Made by a program: the position numbers and the translations under genes
NCBI GenBank assembly: GCA_016786725.1
Contig: JAEUVU010000019.1
Coordinates: 204,077 to 268,076 of the forward strand
Length of the DNA stretch: 64,000 bases
Direction: 5' to 3'
DNA from: Ferruginibacter sp.
GTDB taxonomy: Bacteria; Bacteroidota; Bacteroidia; Chitinophagales; Chitinophagaceae
The notes under the pieces: generated by a model
The model's database searches: none
Seen by the model: the letters and a program-made list of their open reading frames with translations, nothing else
What the model was told of the DNA's origin: nothing
In this document: one piece after another, positions 34,629 to 43,053 of the stretch
Layout of the letters: each line of letters begins with the position of its first letter
Numbering within the stretch: the first letter of the stretch is position 1

Positions 34629-35113
34629 TCCCTGCGGTATTGTAGTGTGGATGGGGCTACTCCAAAGCCTTCGGCAATATTGATATTTTTATGAGACAGC
34701 AGGGCAACTTTTATTAATGCCTGGTGATGAATGCAATGCTCCAGGTTGTATAAAACCTCCCGGTAGTAATTGGATTCTATGCAAACTGAGTGGTCATTTG
34801 TTCCGCAAAAAATACTCAATTCCTTATCAGGCTGTTCCAGTTTATTCTGAATTTGCCTGATTTCATCTATTGCGGCAGCTATATCGTTTTCATAAAGCGG
34901 GTTGCGTTTTCGTCCATCATAATTTATTTTTCCCTCTGCATAACCTGCTAACAGGCATTGATACAATTCAATAATATGGCGTGTATGCTGGCCAATGGTG
35001 GCGTTGCTTAATGCTTCGCATGGATTGGTATAACTGTTTTGATCCGGCAATTGCTGCAATGCATCTGCCAGGCTTGTAAGTGCTTCTGCCGATTTATTAA
35101 ATACGCTTGTCAA
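34616..35113 (-). CDS. DinB-superfamily protein, TTG start overlapping the DoxX stop
   Basis: About 165 residues. There is no Met codon anywhere in the frame; TTG at 35111-35113 overlaps the TGA of the upstream DoxX-like gene (TTGA), leaving a normal DinB N-terminus. A second TTG at 35176 would overlap DoxX by 67 bases. His residues in IGQHTRHIIE and NLEHCIHHQALIKV form the expected metal site. It is distinct from the DinB-like protein at 17.2 kb. The partner genes in the operon give no clear pathway. Confidence 0.72.
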   Translation of the reverse strand: MTSVFNKSAEALTSLADALQQLPDQNSYTNPCEALSNATIGQHTRHIIELYQCLLAGYAEGKINYDGRKRNPLYENDIAAAIDEIRQIQNKLEQPDKELSIFCGTNDHSVCIESNYYREVLYNLEHCIHHQALIKVALLSHKNINIAEGFGVAPSTLQYRRECAQ

Positions 35114-35496
35114 AACCTGAATTTTAAAAGTTGAGGTATATTTTTTCTGTAGATGATGATTAAGGCCAGGCAGCAAACAAATACAATAACTGCGTAAATG
35201 AACAAAACCGCATCTCCCCCAAAGTTAATGCCCAATTTGGTAAGATGGAAAAAAATTGCTCCGCACATCAACCCCAATCCCATTAAAGCGCCCAATAATG
35301 TTGTACGGGGCATTAAAATCAACAGCGATGCTGCCAGCTCTGCAATACCTGTGCCTATCCTGCCCCAGGGTTCCATATCAAGTGTGGTAAAAAGCTGTAC
35401 TGATTGCGGATGTGCTGTAAACTTAAAATACAATGTTTGCAAAAGCAACAAAGCTGCTATGATGCGTAATGCCCATGTAAAAATTGTTTTAATCAT
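35110..35496 (-). CDS. DoxX-like small integral membrane protein
   Basis: A 128-residue protein from the ATG at 35494-35496 with four hydrophobic helices: TWALRIIAALLLLQTLYFKF, GIAELAASLLILMPRTTLLG, GLGLMCGAIFFH and AVIVFVCCLALIII. The pattern LQTLYFKF...GIAELAASLLI resembles DoxX/DoxD-type proteins. It is the first gene of the leftward operon ending at 31.97 kb. Function is unknown. Confidence 0.75.
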   Translation of the reverse strand: MIKTIFTWALRIIAALLLLQTLYFKFTAHPQSVQLFTTLDMEPWGRIGTGIAELAASLLILMPRTTLLGALMGLGLMCGAIFFHLTKLGINFGGDAVLFIYAVIVFVCCLALIIIYRKNIPQLLKFRF

Positions 35497-35727
35497 CTTG
35501 GCGTATTTAAAATGCAATTTTACACTTACTGAATGAATTCATTTGTCATTTGGCAGACATTCCTTATTAAAATGAAACTAAGCTGAACCGGCACAGGTAA
35601 TTTACGTAGATATTTTAGCCAGGGTTTGGTTTGCAGTTAATTTATTGTAAAGTTTTTGCCCCATGTCATCCTTACGACATTATACCGTCAGCTCAATTTA
35701 TACTTTTATGTGCTAAATAAACAAATC

Positions 35728-36192
35728 ATGAAATACACATTTATTTTAATTACGCTGATGGTTTTAAGCATACCCTTAGTTGCGCAGGATGCAGGAGCAC
35801 TTCGTAAAAAACATTTTAATCTTGATAACGGGCTGGCCATAAAAGGATATGACCCCGTTGCTTACTTTACACAAAGCAAAGCCGTAAAAGGTAAAAAAGA
35901 ACTGGCTGTATCTTACCTGGGCACGCTGTATCATTTTTCATCTGAAACAAATAAAGAAATTTTTAAGGCCGCACCGTTTAAATATGAACCTGAATACGGG
36001 GGATGGTGTGCTTACGCCATGGGGCAAAGCGGCGAAAAAGTGCCCGTTGATCCAGAAACTTTTAAAGTGCTGAATGGTAAGCTATACCTTTTCTACAACA
36101 GGTATTTTACCAACACTTTAAAAGACTGGAACAAAAACGAGGCAGCCCTTAAAAAGAAGGCAGATTTAAACTGGCCAAGCTTGTTTAAATAA
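35728..36192 (+). CDS. Exported YHS-domain protein
   Basis: A 154-residue protein from ATG 35728 with a signal peptide ending LVAQ. The YHS-type core follows: NGLAIKGYDPVAYFTQSKAV, VSYLGTLYHFSSETNKEIF, KYEPEYGGWCAYAMGQSGEK. YHS domains are often tied to metals, but the Cys/His set here is incomplete (one Cys, GGWCAYA). Probably periplasmic; role unknown. It stands alone, between the operon divergent to it and the module protein downstream. Confidence 0.82.
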   Translation: MKYTFILITLMVLSIPLVAQDAGALRKKHFNLDNGLAIKGYDPVAYFTQSKAVKGKKELAVSYLGTLYHFSSETNKEIFKAAPFKYEPEYGGWCAYAMGQSGEKVPVDPETFKVLNGKLYLFYNRYFTNTLKDWNKNEAALKKKADLNWPSLFK

Positions 36193-36281
36193 AAAACTAC
36201 TCCTGCCTGGTCTTTGCCTGGCGATTTTTTTGCCAGAGCTTAACATTTAATACTGTTTTTTTGTTTTAGTTTTAATTTGAA

Positions 36282-37310
36282 ATGTTTTCTGCAAAACGAT
36301 ATTTGCTTATACTCCTGCTGATTTTTCCGGCGTTAAACTCATGGGCCCAAAATTTAACCGGCACCTGGGAGGGAGACCTGGGTAGCGATCAGTTTCTTCA
36401 ATTGAATATTATACAAACCGGGGACAAAATATGTGGCTATACCTATGATCGTGTAAAAACGGACAGAAAAAGTTTTTGCAAAGCTTTTTTTGAAGGCCGG
36501 TTCGACAGGCAAAGAAAAATGCTGCTGATTGATGGCAAATATTTTCTGCAGAATTCCGGAAGTCACATACTGATGAAACTCAGCTTAAACTACAAAACAT
36601 CAAGAGGCGTTGAAATCCTGGAGGAAATACCAAGGCCGGGACGTATATTTTCTGATATGCTGAGAAGTTTTGGTTTTGGAGATGACGACCCTTTTCAGGC
36701 ACAGGCCACTTCTCAATATGTATATATAAAAAAAGTGGCCGATCAGCCTTACGAATTGATTGAACTGATGAAGGATTGCATTGCACGAGATAAAAAGAAG
36801 ACAGATACTGTTGTAAAAAAAACTGTCCCTCCAAAAAAAGACAGTGTGCCACCGGTTGTAAAGGTTATTATTCCTGATAAACCAAAAGACAGCGTACCGC
36901 CGGTTATTACAGCCCAACCTGTTGAAAAGAAAGCAGACAGTATCGCCCTGCCTAAAGCAATTGAACAGCGGAAAAACAAAGAACAAAGCCGCATTGAAGT
37001 AGATGTAAAAACCATCAACTTAAAAGTGTATGACAATGCCATTATGGATGGCGATACTGTAAGCATATTGTATAACGGTAAAATGCTGCTTTCACATCAA
37101 CTGCTTTCAGAAAAAGGTATTGATCTGAATATCGAACTGGATGAAACACAAACCCGCCACGAGATAACTTTATTTGCCGAGAACCTGGGCAGCATACCTC
37201 CCAATACCGCACTCATAGTTATTACCGCAGGTACCAAACGTTATGAATTATTTGCCAGCGCCAGCCTGGAAGAAAATGCCGTACTGGTGTTTGAATACAA
37301 ACCTAAATAA
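36282..37310 (+). CDS. Exported protein with the novel C-terminal beta module (second copy)
   Basis: A 342-residue protein with a signal peptide ending NSWAQ. Residues 22-150 form a compact domain beginning LTGTWEGDLGSDQFLQLNI, a lipocalin-like opening. A linker of Lys/Pro repeats (KKDSVPPVVK, KPKDSVPPVIT) spans about 170-225. The last 105 residues match the tail of the 12.62-13.70 kb protein: DNAIMDGDTVSILYNGKML, NLGSIPPNTALIVITAG, KRYELFASAS. The linker plus module layout is therefore the same in both proteins, with different N-terminal domains. Function is unknown. Confidence 0.75.
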   Translation: MFSAKRYLLILLLIFPALNSWAQNLTGTWEGDLGSDQFLQLNIIQTGDKICGYTYDRVKTDRKSFCKAFFEGRFDRQRKMLLIDGKYFLQNSGSHILMKLSLNYKTSRGVEILEEIPRPGRIFSDMLRSFGFGDDDPFQAQATSQYVYIKKVADQPYELIELMKDCIARDKKKTDTVVKKTVPPKKDSVPPVVKVIIPDKPKDSVPPVITAQPVEKKADSIALPKAIEQRKNKEQSRIEVDVKTINLKVYDNAIMDGDTVSILYNGKMLLSHQLLSEKGIDLNIELDETQTRHEITLFAENLGSIPPNTALIVITAGTKRYELFASASLEENAVLVFEYKPK

Positions 37311-37408
37311 TGCCGCTCCTGCTCAACATACTTTGCAGAATGCCGGTAATTGCTTTTCTTTAAGAAACAATGAGGGTTATATTTTCCGGATATTTTATGC
37401 TGCAAACA

Positions 37409-38578
37409 ATGAAAATAAAAATACTGATACTATCGGCCCTTTTTACACTCCAGCTGCATGCACAATCTTATAAAAGAATTCATGACAAAGCAATTGTAAT
37501 TGATACGCACAATGATATATTGATGAAAGCCGCAGATATCGGTGTTGTTTTTGACCGGGATTTGGGCGGCAAAACACATAGCGACCTGAACCGGTTGAAA
37601 AAGGGAGGGCTTGATGTACAGCTGTTTTCCGTTTACTGCGATGGTGACCAGCAAAATGCATTTGCATTTGCCAACAGGGAAATGGATAGCCTGGATGCAG
37701 TGGCAGCACGCAATCCCGGTAAAATTGTAAAAGTGTATAATTATGCCCAGCTGCTTTCAGCAGTTAAACAACATAAGATAGCAGCTATGTTTGGTGTAGA
37801 GGGCGGGCATATGATAGAAGGCGATCTGAATAAATTAGACTCCCTGTTTAAACGTGGCGCAAGATATCTAACCCTCACTCATAACATAGCGCCTTCCTGG
37901 GCTACCAGCGCTGCCGATGAAACAACAAAACCAAACCTGCCACACAAAGGACTAACTGATTTTGGCAAACAGGTTGTACAGCGCATGAACCAATTGGGCA
38001 TGATGATAGATGTGAGCCATGCCGGCGATCAAACATTCCGCGACGTAATTAAAATAACTACAAAGCCCATCATTGCTTCTCACAGCTCTGTTTACCGCCT
38101 GGTGCCCAGCCGCCGCAATTTAAAAGATGAGCAGATACTTGCAATAGCAAAGAATGGCGGCGTGATACAGATAAATTTTAATCCCGGTTTTATTGACAGC
38201 AGCATGGGAAGAAAAGAGGCCGCTTTTATGAAAATGCATAAAACGGAATATGATTCGCTTATAAAAAGCGGTATGGCTGATTTTTATGTGCAGGATTACC
38301 TGAACAGTAAATACAAAACAGAAGCCGACAGCATTCGTCCGCCCTTATCTATGCTTATAGATCATATTGATTATGTAGTAAAATTAGCAGGTGTTAATTA
38401 CGTTGGCCTGGGCTCTGATTTTGATGGTATCAATCTTACTCCACAGCAATTAGATGATGTTACAAGCTACCCGTTAATTACAAAAGCATTAGTTGAAAGA
38501 GGATACAATAAAAAAGATGTTACAAAGATACTTGGGGGAAACCTGTTAAGGGTTTTGTATGCCAATGAAACAAAGTAA
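37409..38578 (+). CDS. Membrane dipeptidase (peptidase M19)
   Basis: A 389-residue zinc dipeptidase of the renal dipeptidase family. I choose ATG 37409, which gives a clean signal peptide (MKIKILILSALFTLQLHAQ). Zinc ligands are visible: HxD in IDTHNDILMK, Glu in MFGVEGGHMIEG, and His in IDVSHAGDQTF and ASHSSVYRLVPS, followed by RRNLKDEQ. It probably splits dipeptides, possibly with D-residues, in the periplasm, and the YfcC-type carrier 33 bases downstream could import the products. Confidence 0.93.
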   Translation: MKIKILILSALFTLQLHAQSYKRIHDKAIVIDTHNDILMKAADIGVVFDRDLGGKTHSDLNRLKKGGLDVQLFSVYCDGDQQNAFAFANREMDSLDAVAARNPGKIVKVYNYAQLLSAVKQHKIAAMFGVEGGHMIEGDLNKLDSLFKRGARYLTLTHNIAPSWATSAADETTKPNLPHKGLTDFGKQVVQRMNQLGMMIDVSHAGDQTFRDVIKITTKPIIASHSSVYRLVPSRRNLKDEQILAIAKNGGVIQINFNPGFIDSSMGRKEAAFMKMHKTEYDSLIKSGMADFYVQDYLNSKYKTEADSIRPPLSMLIDHIDYVVKLAGVNYVGLGSDFDGINLTPQQLDDVTSYPLITKALVERGYNKKDVTKILGGNLLRVLYANETK

Positions 38579-38611
38579 TAAATTCGTTTTTAGAAATATT
38601 TAAACTTGCGC

Positions 38612-40111
38612 ATGGCAATTAAAAGATCTTTCCCCGGGCCTATCCCAATTTTAATGATTGTGATTATACTGGCAGCCGCAGCCACCTGGCTTTTACCGGC
38701 CGGGCAGTACAATAAACTTTCGGTATCCGGCAAAACATTCAGCATGGTTACTGATAGTAATGAAATAGCATTACCGCTTACTCAAAAAACTTTGGACAGC
38801 CTCGGCATAAAAATAAAAGTTGAAAAGTTCATCAATGAAGAAATACGCAAACCTGTATCGGTTCCAAACACATTTGCCAGCCAAAAAAGAAACCCACAGG
38901 GCTTTATAGCCATTTTACAGGCGCCCATAAAGGGAATTGTTGATAGCATTGATATCATCTTGTTTTGTTTGATCATTGGCGGCTTCATGTTTGTATTTAA
39001 TGAAACCGGTGCCATGACAAAAGGTATTAGCTGGCTTGCTCATACCATGAAGGGCCGTGAGCATTGGCTCATCGTTGTACTCACAACCATTTTCTCTTTC
39101 TTTGCTGCATCTTATGGTATGGCCGAAGAAGCTTTGGTGTTTTACCCAATACTGGTACCGCTTTTCCTGGCGGCGGGTTACGATCTGCTGGTTCCGCTGG
39201 CGGTCATTTTTGGTGGTACAGCGCTTGGTTGCCTGCCGGCTTTCTCCAATCCGTTTTCTGTTATTATTGCATCCAATGCTGCAGGTATCAACTGGATGGA
39301 TGGATTAACACAAAGGCTGATACTTTGGGTGATTGTAACAGGTATTTTGATCTGGTATATTTTAAGATATGCAGCCAAAGTAAAAAAAGATCCAACCGCT
39401 TCATTGGTTTATAAAATTGATGGTGAAGTAAAACCATTGTACGAAGTAAATATTGGCAATGAAGAAACCAGGCCTTCGCTAAGCTTACAAACAAAACTGT
39501 TGCTGTTTATTTACATCGCCACTTTTTTAACCATGATAGGCGGCGTGGTATTTTTAGATTGGTGGACAACAGAAATGTCGGCGCTGTTTCTTGGCTCTTC
39601 TATATTACTTGCATTGATAACAAGGCTGAATGAAAAAATGTTCATCCGTGAGTTTATCAAAGGGGCTGAGAGTTTATTGTCAGTTGCTTTTATCATTGGC
39701 GTTGCAAGAGGTGTTACGATTGTCTTGAACGAAGGTCATATAAGCGATTCCATATTGTATTACACTGCTAATATGGTGCAGGGTGTGCAACCGGCATTAT
39801 TCATCCTGATGCTGTTGGTTTTTTACATCATCTTTTCAATTTTCATACAATCATCTTCCGGTATGGCAGTGCTTACCATGCCAATCATCGGAGCACTTGC
39901 AATTCTGGTAAATGTGCCGGGCAGGGAAATTGTGAATGCTTATATGTATGGCATTTGCCTCATGTCGTTCATTGCACCAACAGGCATGATACTGCCATCG
40001 CTGGCTATGGTGAATGTAAGTTTTAAAGTTTGGCTAAAGTTTATTATGCCGCTGCTGATATTGCTCACCATCATTTCGATGGTGGCATTGGTCATTGGAA
40101 TTTATCTATAA
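38612..40111 (+). CDS. YfcC-family membrane transporter
   Basis: A 499-residue inner-membrane carrier from ATG 38612. The family is marked by RSFPGPIPILMIVIILAAAA, TWLLPAGQY, GGFMFVFNETGAMTKGISWL and SSSGMAVLTMPIIGALA, the last being the glycine-rich segment in the second half. YfcC/ArcD-like carriers move amino acids or peptides. It follows the dipeptidase gene closely, so the pair may form a peptide-use operon. Two palindromes end the unit at 40.11-40.15 kb. Confidence 0.9.
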   Translation: MAIKRSFPGPIPILMIVIILAAAATWLLPAGQYNKLSVSGKTFSMVTDSNEIALPLTQKTLDSLGIKIKVEKFINEEIRKPVSVPNTFASQKRNPQGFIAILQAPIKGIVDSIDIILFCLIIGGFMFVFNETGAMTKGISWLAHTMKGREHWLIVVLTTIFSFFAASYGMAEEALVFYPILVPLFLAAGYDLLVPLAVIFGGTALGCLPAFSNPFSVIIASNAAGINWMDGLTQRLILWVIVTGILIWYILRYAAKVKKDPTASLVYKIDGEVKPLYEVNIGNEETRPSLSLQTKLLLFIYIATFLTMIGGVVFLDWWTTEMSALFLGSSILLALITRLNEKMFIREFIKGAESLLSVAFIIGVARGVTIVLNEGHISDSILYYTANMVQGVQPALFILMLLVFYIIFSIFIQSSSGMAVLTMPIIGALAILVNVPGREIVNAYMYGICLMSFIAPTGMILPSLAMVNVSFKVWLKFIMPLLILLTIISMVALVIGIYL

Positions 40112-40152
40112 CCGCTGACGGCGGTTACAAACCCTGCCTACCGGCAGGCAGG
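40110..40152. repeat. Two adjacent palindromes downstream of the YfcC gene
   Basis: AACCGC (40110-40115) pairs with GCGGTT (40121-40126). Next, CCTGCCTACCGGCAGGCAGG (40133-40152) is a near-palindrome of a type I recall as frequent between Bacteroidetes genes. It may act as a terminator. Confidence 0.6.
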
Positions 40153-40177
40153 CCCGTAAGTGGTTAAAAAAGAAAAC

Positions 40178-40873
40178 CTAATTCCTCGTAATACCTGCCT
40201 GCTTTACTTTAATAGCATCAATGGCTTTAGCCAGTTCTTCAATCTTTCTTGCAGCCTGGTCATTTTCCATCTGCATAGAGATATTTTTTGCCTGCAGGCC
40301 GCTGGCTACTTCTTTAGATTCCTTGCGGGCTTTCTTGGTATTCTTTTTAATGCTCTTGTTGTTCTCCTTGATATCTTTTTCCAGGCCTTTTATTTCGCTG
40401 GTCATTCTTGATGCTTCTGAATAATAATAATCAGTTAAAAATTCAACGCTGAAATCGTTGAGTATTTTTTTCATGGCTGTAAATTCTGCTGCATAATTTT
40501 CAGGGCCTATAAAAAAATCGTAACCAAAGCTCATAAAATAACTCAGTTCTGATCGGTCGCCCGGTGCATCCACCACGCTGGCATACATATTCATCCTCTT
40601 TTCTGAAACGGGTACTAATGTAACATCTGTTGCAGTAATCACTTCTTTGTTGGTTAAAAAACCAATACCCTTCACTTTCACATCATAGGTCTTTTTAAAA
40701 TAATCGTCCCATGCCTTTTTCACCGTTTTAGGCGATGCATCATATTTAACCCTTAAACAGGGGCGTTGCTGGTTCTCGAAAGTTATTGCAGCGGTATCAA
40801 TTTTATAGGTTTGTGCAGTAAGCTGTGTGCAAAAGCAAATGGCAAACGCCATTACCAGGAAATGTTTTCTCAT
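40178..40873 (-). CDS. Exported protein with C-terminal coiled coil, unknown function
   Basis: A 231-residue protein from the ATG at 40871-40873 with a signal peptide (LVMAFAICFCTQLTAQ). Residues 22-150 are globular (PVSEKRMNMYASVVDAPGDR). Residues about 155-225 are rich in Lys and Glu with a heptad look (MTSEIKGLEKDIKENNKSI; DQAARKIEELAKAIDAIKVK), a likely long coiled coil. I do not recognise the family by name, though similar proteins are common in Bacteroidetes. It stands alone between the YfcC gene and a TPR protein. Confidence 0.7.
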   Translation of the reverse strand: MRKHFLVMAFAICFCTQLTAQTYKIDTAAITFENQQRPCLRVKYDASPKTVKKAWDDYFKKTYDVKVKGIGFLTNKEVITATDVTLVPVSEKRMNMYASVVDAPGDRSELSYFMSFGYDFFIGPENYAAEFTAMKKILNDFSVEFLTDYYYSEASRMTSEIKGLEKDIKENNKSIKKNTKKARKESKEVASGLQAKNISMQMENDQAARKIEELAKAIDAIKVKQAGITRN

Positions 40874-41031
40874 GAGCATTGATTTGATTTTAGTTGATTG
40901 CAAAACTAAATGAAATTGATTGTACCGCAAATAACAGGTAGCTGATACTCATCAGCCTGTATTATTTTATAAAACAACAGAAGTATTTATAAAGAAAAAA
41001 AATCTGAAAGAGCGTAAATACCTGCGCAAAT

Positions 41032-41871
41032 TTATTTTGCCAGATCTTCTTCCATAGCCTGTACACTATCAAGCAGGTTTTTATTTCCCTCCAGCCACTT
41101 TTTAGTTGCAGGCAACCATAACTTAAAATTTGCTTTATCTTTTTTCTTGTAATAAGCGCCCAAAAGATTAAAACAGTTCTCACCATTATATGACCTGTCA
41201 ATACATACTTCTATGGCTTTTTCGCAACTTTCAGCAGCTTTATGTAGTTGCCCGGAATTGATGTAGGCATAGATCAGTTCTTTGTAAGAATAAGCGTCAG
41301 CCGGTTTGGTTTTTAACGCTTCTTTTAATACCGGTATGGCCTTGTCATATTGTTCCAGGCAGTTGTAAGAGAAGGCAATTTCAGTTAACAGTCCATCTAA
41401 TTGAGGTTTTATATTTTTCGCTCTTTCGAGAAAGGTTAAGGCTTTGGTGCATTCGTTCCAGCCATTGTACATGTAGCCCCAGCGAAAAAGCCTTTCGGCA
41501 GATGCGGTATCTGTTTTGTAAGACTTAAGCCATTCAGGTACCGCTTGTATTTTCAGCTCTTCAAACTTATTTTCCGGAATAAAAGCCACTAAAATATTAT
41601 TAGGCTGAAGCCGCACTTTAAAACCCACACTGTCCATCTTTTTTGGAACAAAAGTGCCGTTTGGTGAAATGGTAAAACTGCCTTCGTAATTTAATGTAAG
41701 GCCCGCCTGTGGATCAATATAAATAAAGCCATACATCAAACTGTTGCTGCTGTCTTTTTCAAAAGCAACCCATCTGTCTTCGCTTTCAACGTATCGCTTA
41801 TTAAATATCAGAAAATCCTGTGCCTGGGCTGTTGTTGTAAAAAACATAAGCAGGATAAAAAGTTTTTTCAT
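41032..41871 (-). CDS. Periplasmic TPR protein
   Basis: A 279-residue protein from the ATG at 41869-41871 (signal peptide MKKLFILLMFFTTTAQAQ). The first 110 residues are beta-rich (YVESEDRWVAFEKD). From about 125 there are roughly four tetratricopeptide repeats (RWGYMYNGWNECTKALTFLE; CLEQYDKAIPVLKEAL; YINSGQLHKAAESCEKAIE), a protein-binding scaffold. An upstream extension of the frame would run into the tRNA gene and is rejected. No partner is evident. Confidence 0.78.
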   Translation of the reverse strand: MKKLFILLMFFTTTAQAQDFLIFNKRYVESEDRWVAFEKDSSNSLMYGFIYIDPQAGLTLNYEGSFTISPNGTFVPKKMDSVGFKVRLQPNNILVAFIPENKFEELKIQAVPEWLKSYKTDTASAERLFRWGYMYNGWNECTKALTFLERAKNIKPQLDGLLTEIAFSYNCLEQYDKAIPVLKEALKTKPADAYSYKELIYAYINSGQLHKAAESCEKAIEVCIDRSYNGENCFNLLGAYYKKKDKANFKLWLPATKKWLEGNKNLLDSVQAMEEDLAK

Positions 41872-41934
41872 AATCGTAAGAATAAGTGCAAGATAAAAGT
41901 AAGTACTTTCTGCCGGGTAGTTCCTGAAAACAAA

Positions 41935-41961
41935 AAGCCTTCGGGAAATTTCCGAAGGCTT
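41935..41961 (-). terminator. Terminator of tRNA-Leu
   Basis: AAGCCTTCGG (41935-41944) pairs with CCGAAGGCTT (41952-41961). On the minus strand the stem begins at the last base of the tRNA CCA end and is followed by TTTTTG. Confidence 0.85.
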
Positions 41962-42047
41962 GGTGCCCAGGACTGGATTCGAACCAGCACATCCTTGCGA
42001 ACGCTGCGACCTGAACACAGTGCGTCTACCAATTTCGCCACCTGGGC
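41961..42047 (-). tRNA. tRNA-Leu (anticodon CAG)
   Basis: On the minus strand the 7-bp acceptor stem GCCCAGG/CCTGGGC is perfect and the CCA end is encoded. The D-arm (GGCGAAATTGGTAGACGCA) and T-arm (GGTTCGAATCC) are standard, the variable arm is long as in class II tRNAs, and the anticodon loop TTCAGGT reads CAG, so it decodes CTG leucine codons. A terminator follows at once. Confidence 0.95.
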
Positions 42048-42054
42048 AGGGGCA

Positions 42055-42096
42055 GTTAAAAGTTGAAGGTTAATAGTTGATAGTTTAACCTTTAAC
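42055..42096. repeat. GTTGA-type palindromic repeat upstream of tRNA-Leu
   Basis: AGGTTAA (42067-42073) and TTAACCT (42085-42091) form a perfect core, extended outward by GTTAAA and TTTAAC. The sequence between and around is made of GTTGA/GTTAA words. Confidence 0.55.
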
Positions 42097-42164
42097 TAAT
42101 AACGGGTTGCAAATATAATTGAAGTATGCAACTTTAGACAATTAACTATAAATTTTTACCCAAA

Positions 42165-42977
42165 TTACACTGAAACATTAAAATCCCTCAGCGCATCATT
42201 CAAGCTCGTTTTAAGATCGGTACTGGGTTTTCGCTGGCCAATTATTAAAGCGCAGCCCACACCAAACTCTCCCGCCGGAAATTTTTTGGTATAGCTGCCC
42301 GGTATCACCACACTACGGGCCGGCACTACTCCCTTCATTTCTACCGGCTCTGTAACACTTACATCTATAATTTTTGTTGATTGAGTTAAAACAACATTCG
42401 CACCCAGCACGGCCTCTTTCTCTACCCTCACCCCTTCTACCACAATACAGCGGCTGCCAATAAAACATCCATCTTCAATAATAACCGGGCTTGCCTGTAA
42501 TGGCTCTAACACACCGCCAATGCCAACACCACCGCTCAGGTGTACGCCCTTACCTATCTGTGCACAACTGCCTACGGTTGCCCAGGTATCTACCATCGTG
42601 CCTTCATCCACATAAGCGCCAATGTTTACGTAACTGGGCATCAGCACCACATTACGGCCTAAGTAAGCTCCGTATCTTGCAACAGCATGCGGCACTGCCC
42701 TTACTCCAAGCGAGGCATAATCTGATTTGAGTTTCATTTTATCATAAAACTCAAAAGGCGGCAAGGTAAATGTTTCCATTTGCTGTATGGCAAAATACAT
42801 GAGTATAGCCTGCTTAACCCACTCATTAACCTGCCAGCCTTCGTTAGCAGGTTCTGCAGTTCTTAAGCGGCCCTTATCCACTTCTTCAATAACCTGCCTT
42901 ACTGCATTTGCATATACCTCCTCTTTCAGCAATTCACGGTTGGCCCATGCAGCCAGTATTTGTTCTTTTAATTCCAT
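42165..42977 (-). CDS. dapD: 2,3,4,5-tetrahydropyridine-2,6-dicarboxylate N-succinyltransferase
   Basis: A 270-residue trimeric acyltransferase of the succinylase route to meso-diaminopimelate and lysine; it uses succinyl-CoA in the cytoplasm. The N-terminal helices (ELKEQILAAWANRELLKEE) are followed by left-handed beta-helix hexapeptide repeats (MPSYVNIGAYVDEGTMVDTW, AQIGKGVHLSGGVGIGGVLE). The end GEFGVGCALIIGQRK is family-typical. dapB lies 10 kb away in this window. Confidence 0.95.
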   Translation of the reverse strand: MELKEQILAAWANRELLKEEVYANAVRQVIEEVDKGRLRTAEPANEGWQVNEWVKQAILMYFAIQQMETFTLPPFEFYDKMKLKSDYASLGVRAVPHAVARYGAYLGRNVVLMPSYVNIGAYVDEGTMVDTWATVGSCAQIGKGVHLSGGVGIGGVLEPLQASPVIIEDGCFIGSRCIVVEGVRVEKEAVLGANVVLTQSTKIIDVSVTEPVEMKGVVPARSVVIPGSYTKKFPAGEFGVGCALIIGQRKPSTDLKTSLNDALRDFNVSV

Positions 42978-43053
42978 TTCTAAGTTTTTTGCAAACTTAA
43001 TTAATTTGAACCTGAAGCTGCTGCATATTTAAAATTGAATGTATTTTACACCC

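Noticed and set aside
41872..42018. N-terminal extension of the TPR protein across the tRNA gene
   Set aside because: It would translate the tRNA-Leu and its terminator; the ATG at 41871 gives a proper signal peptide.
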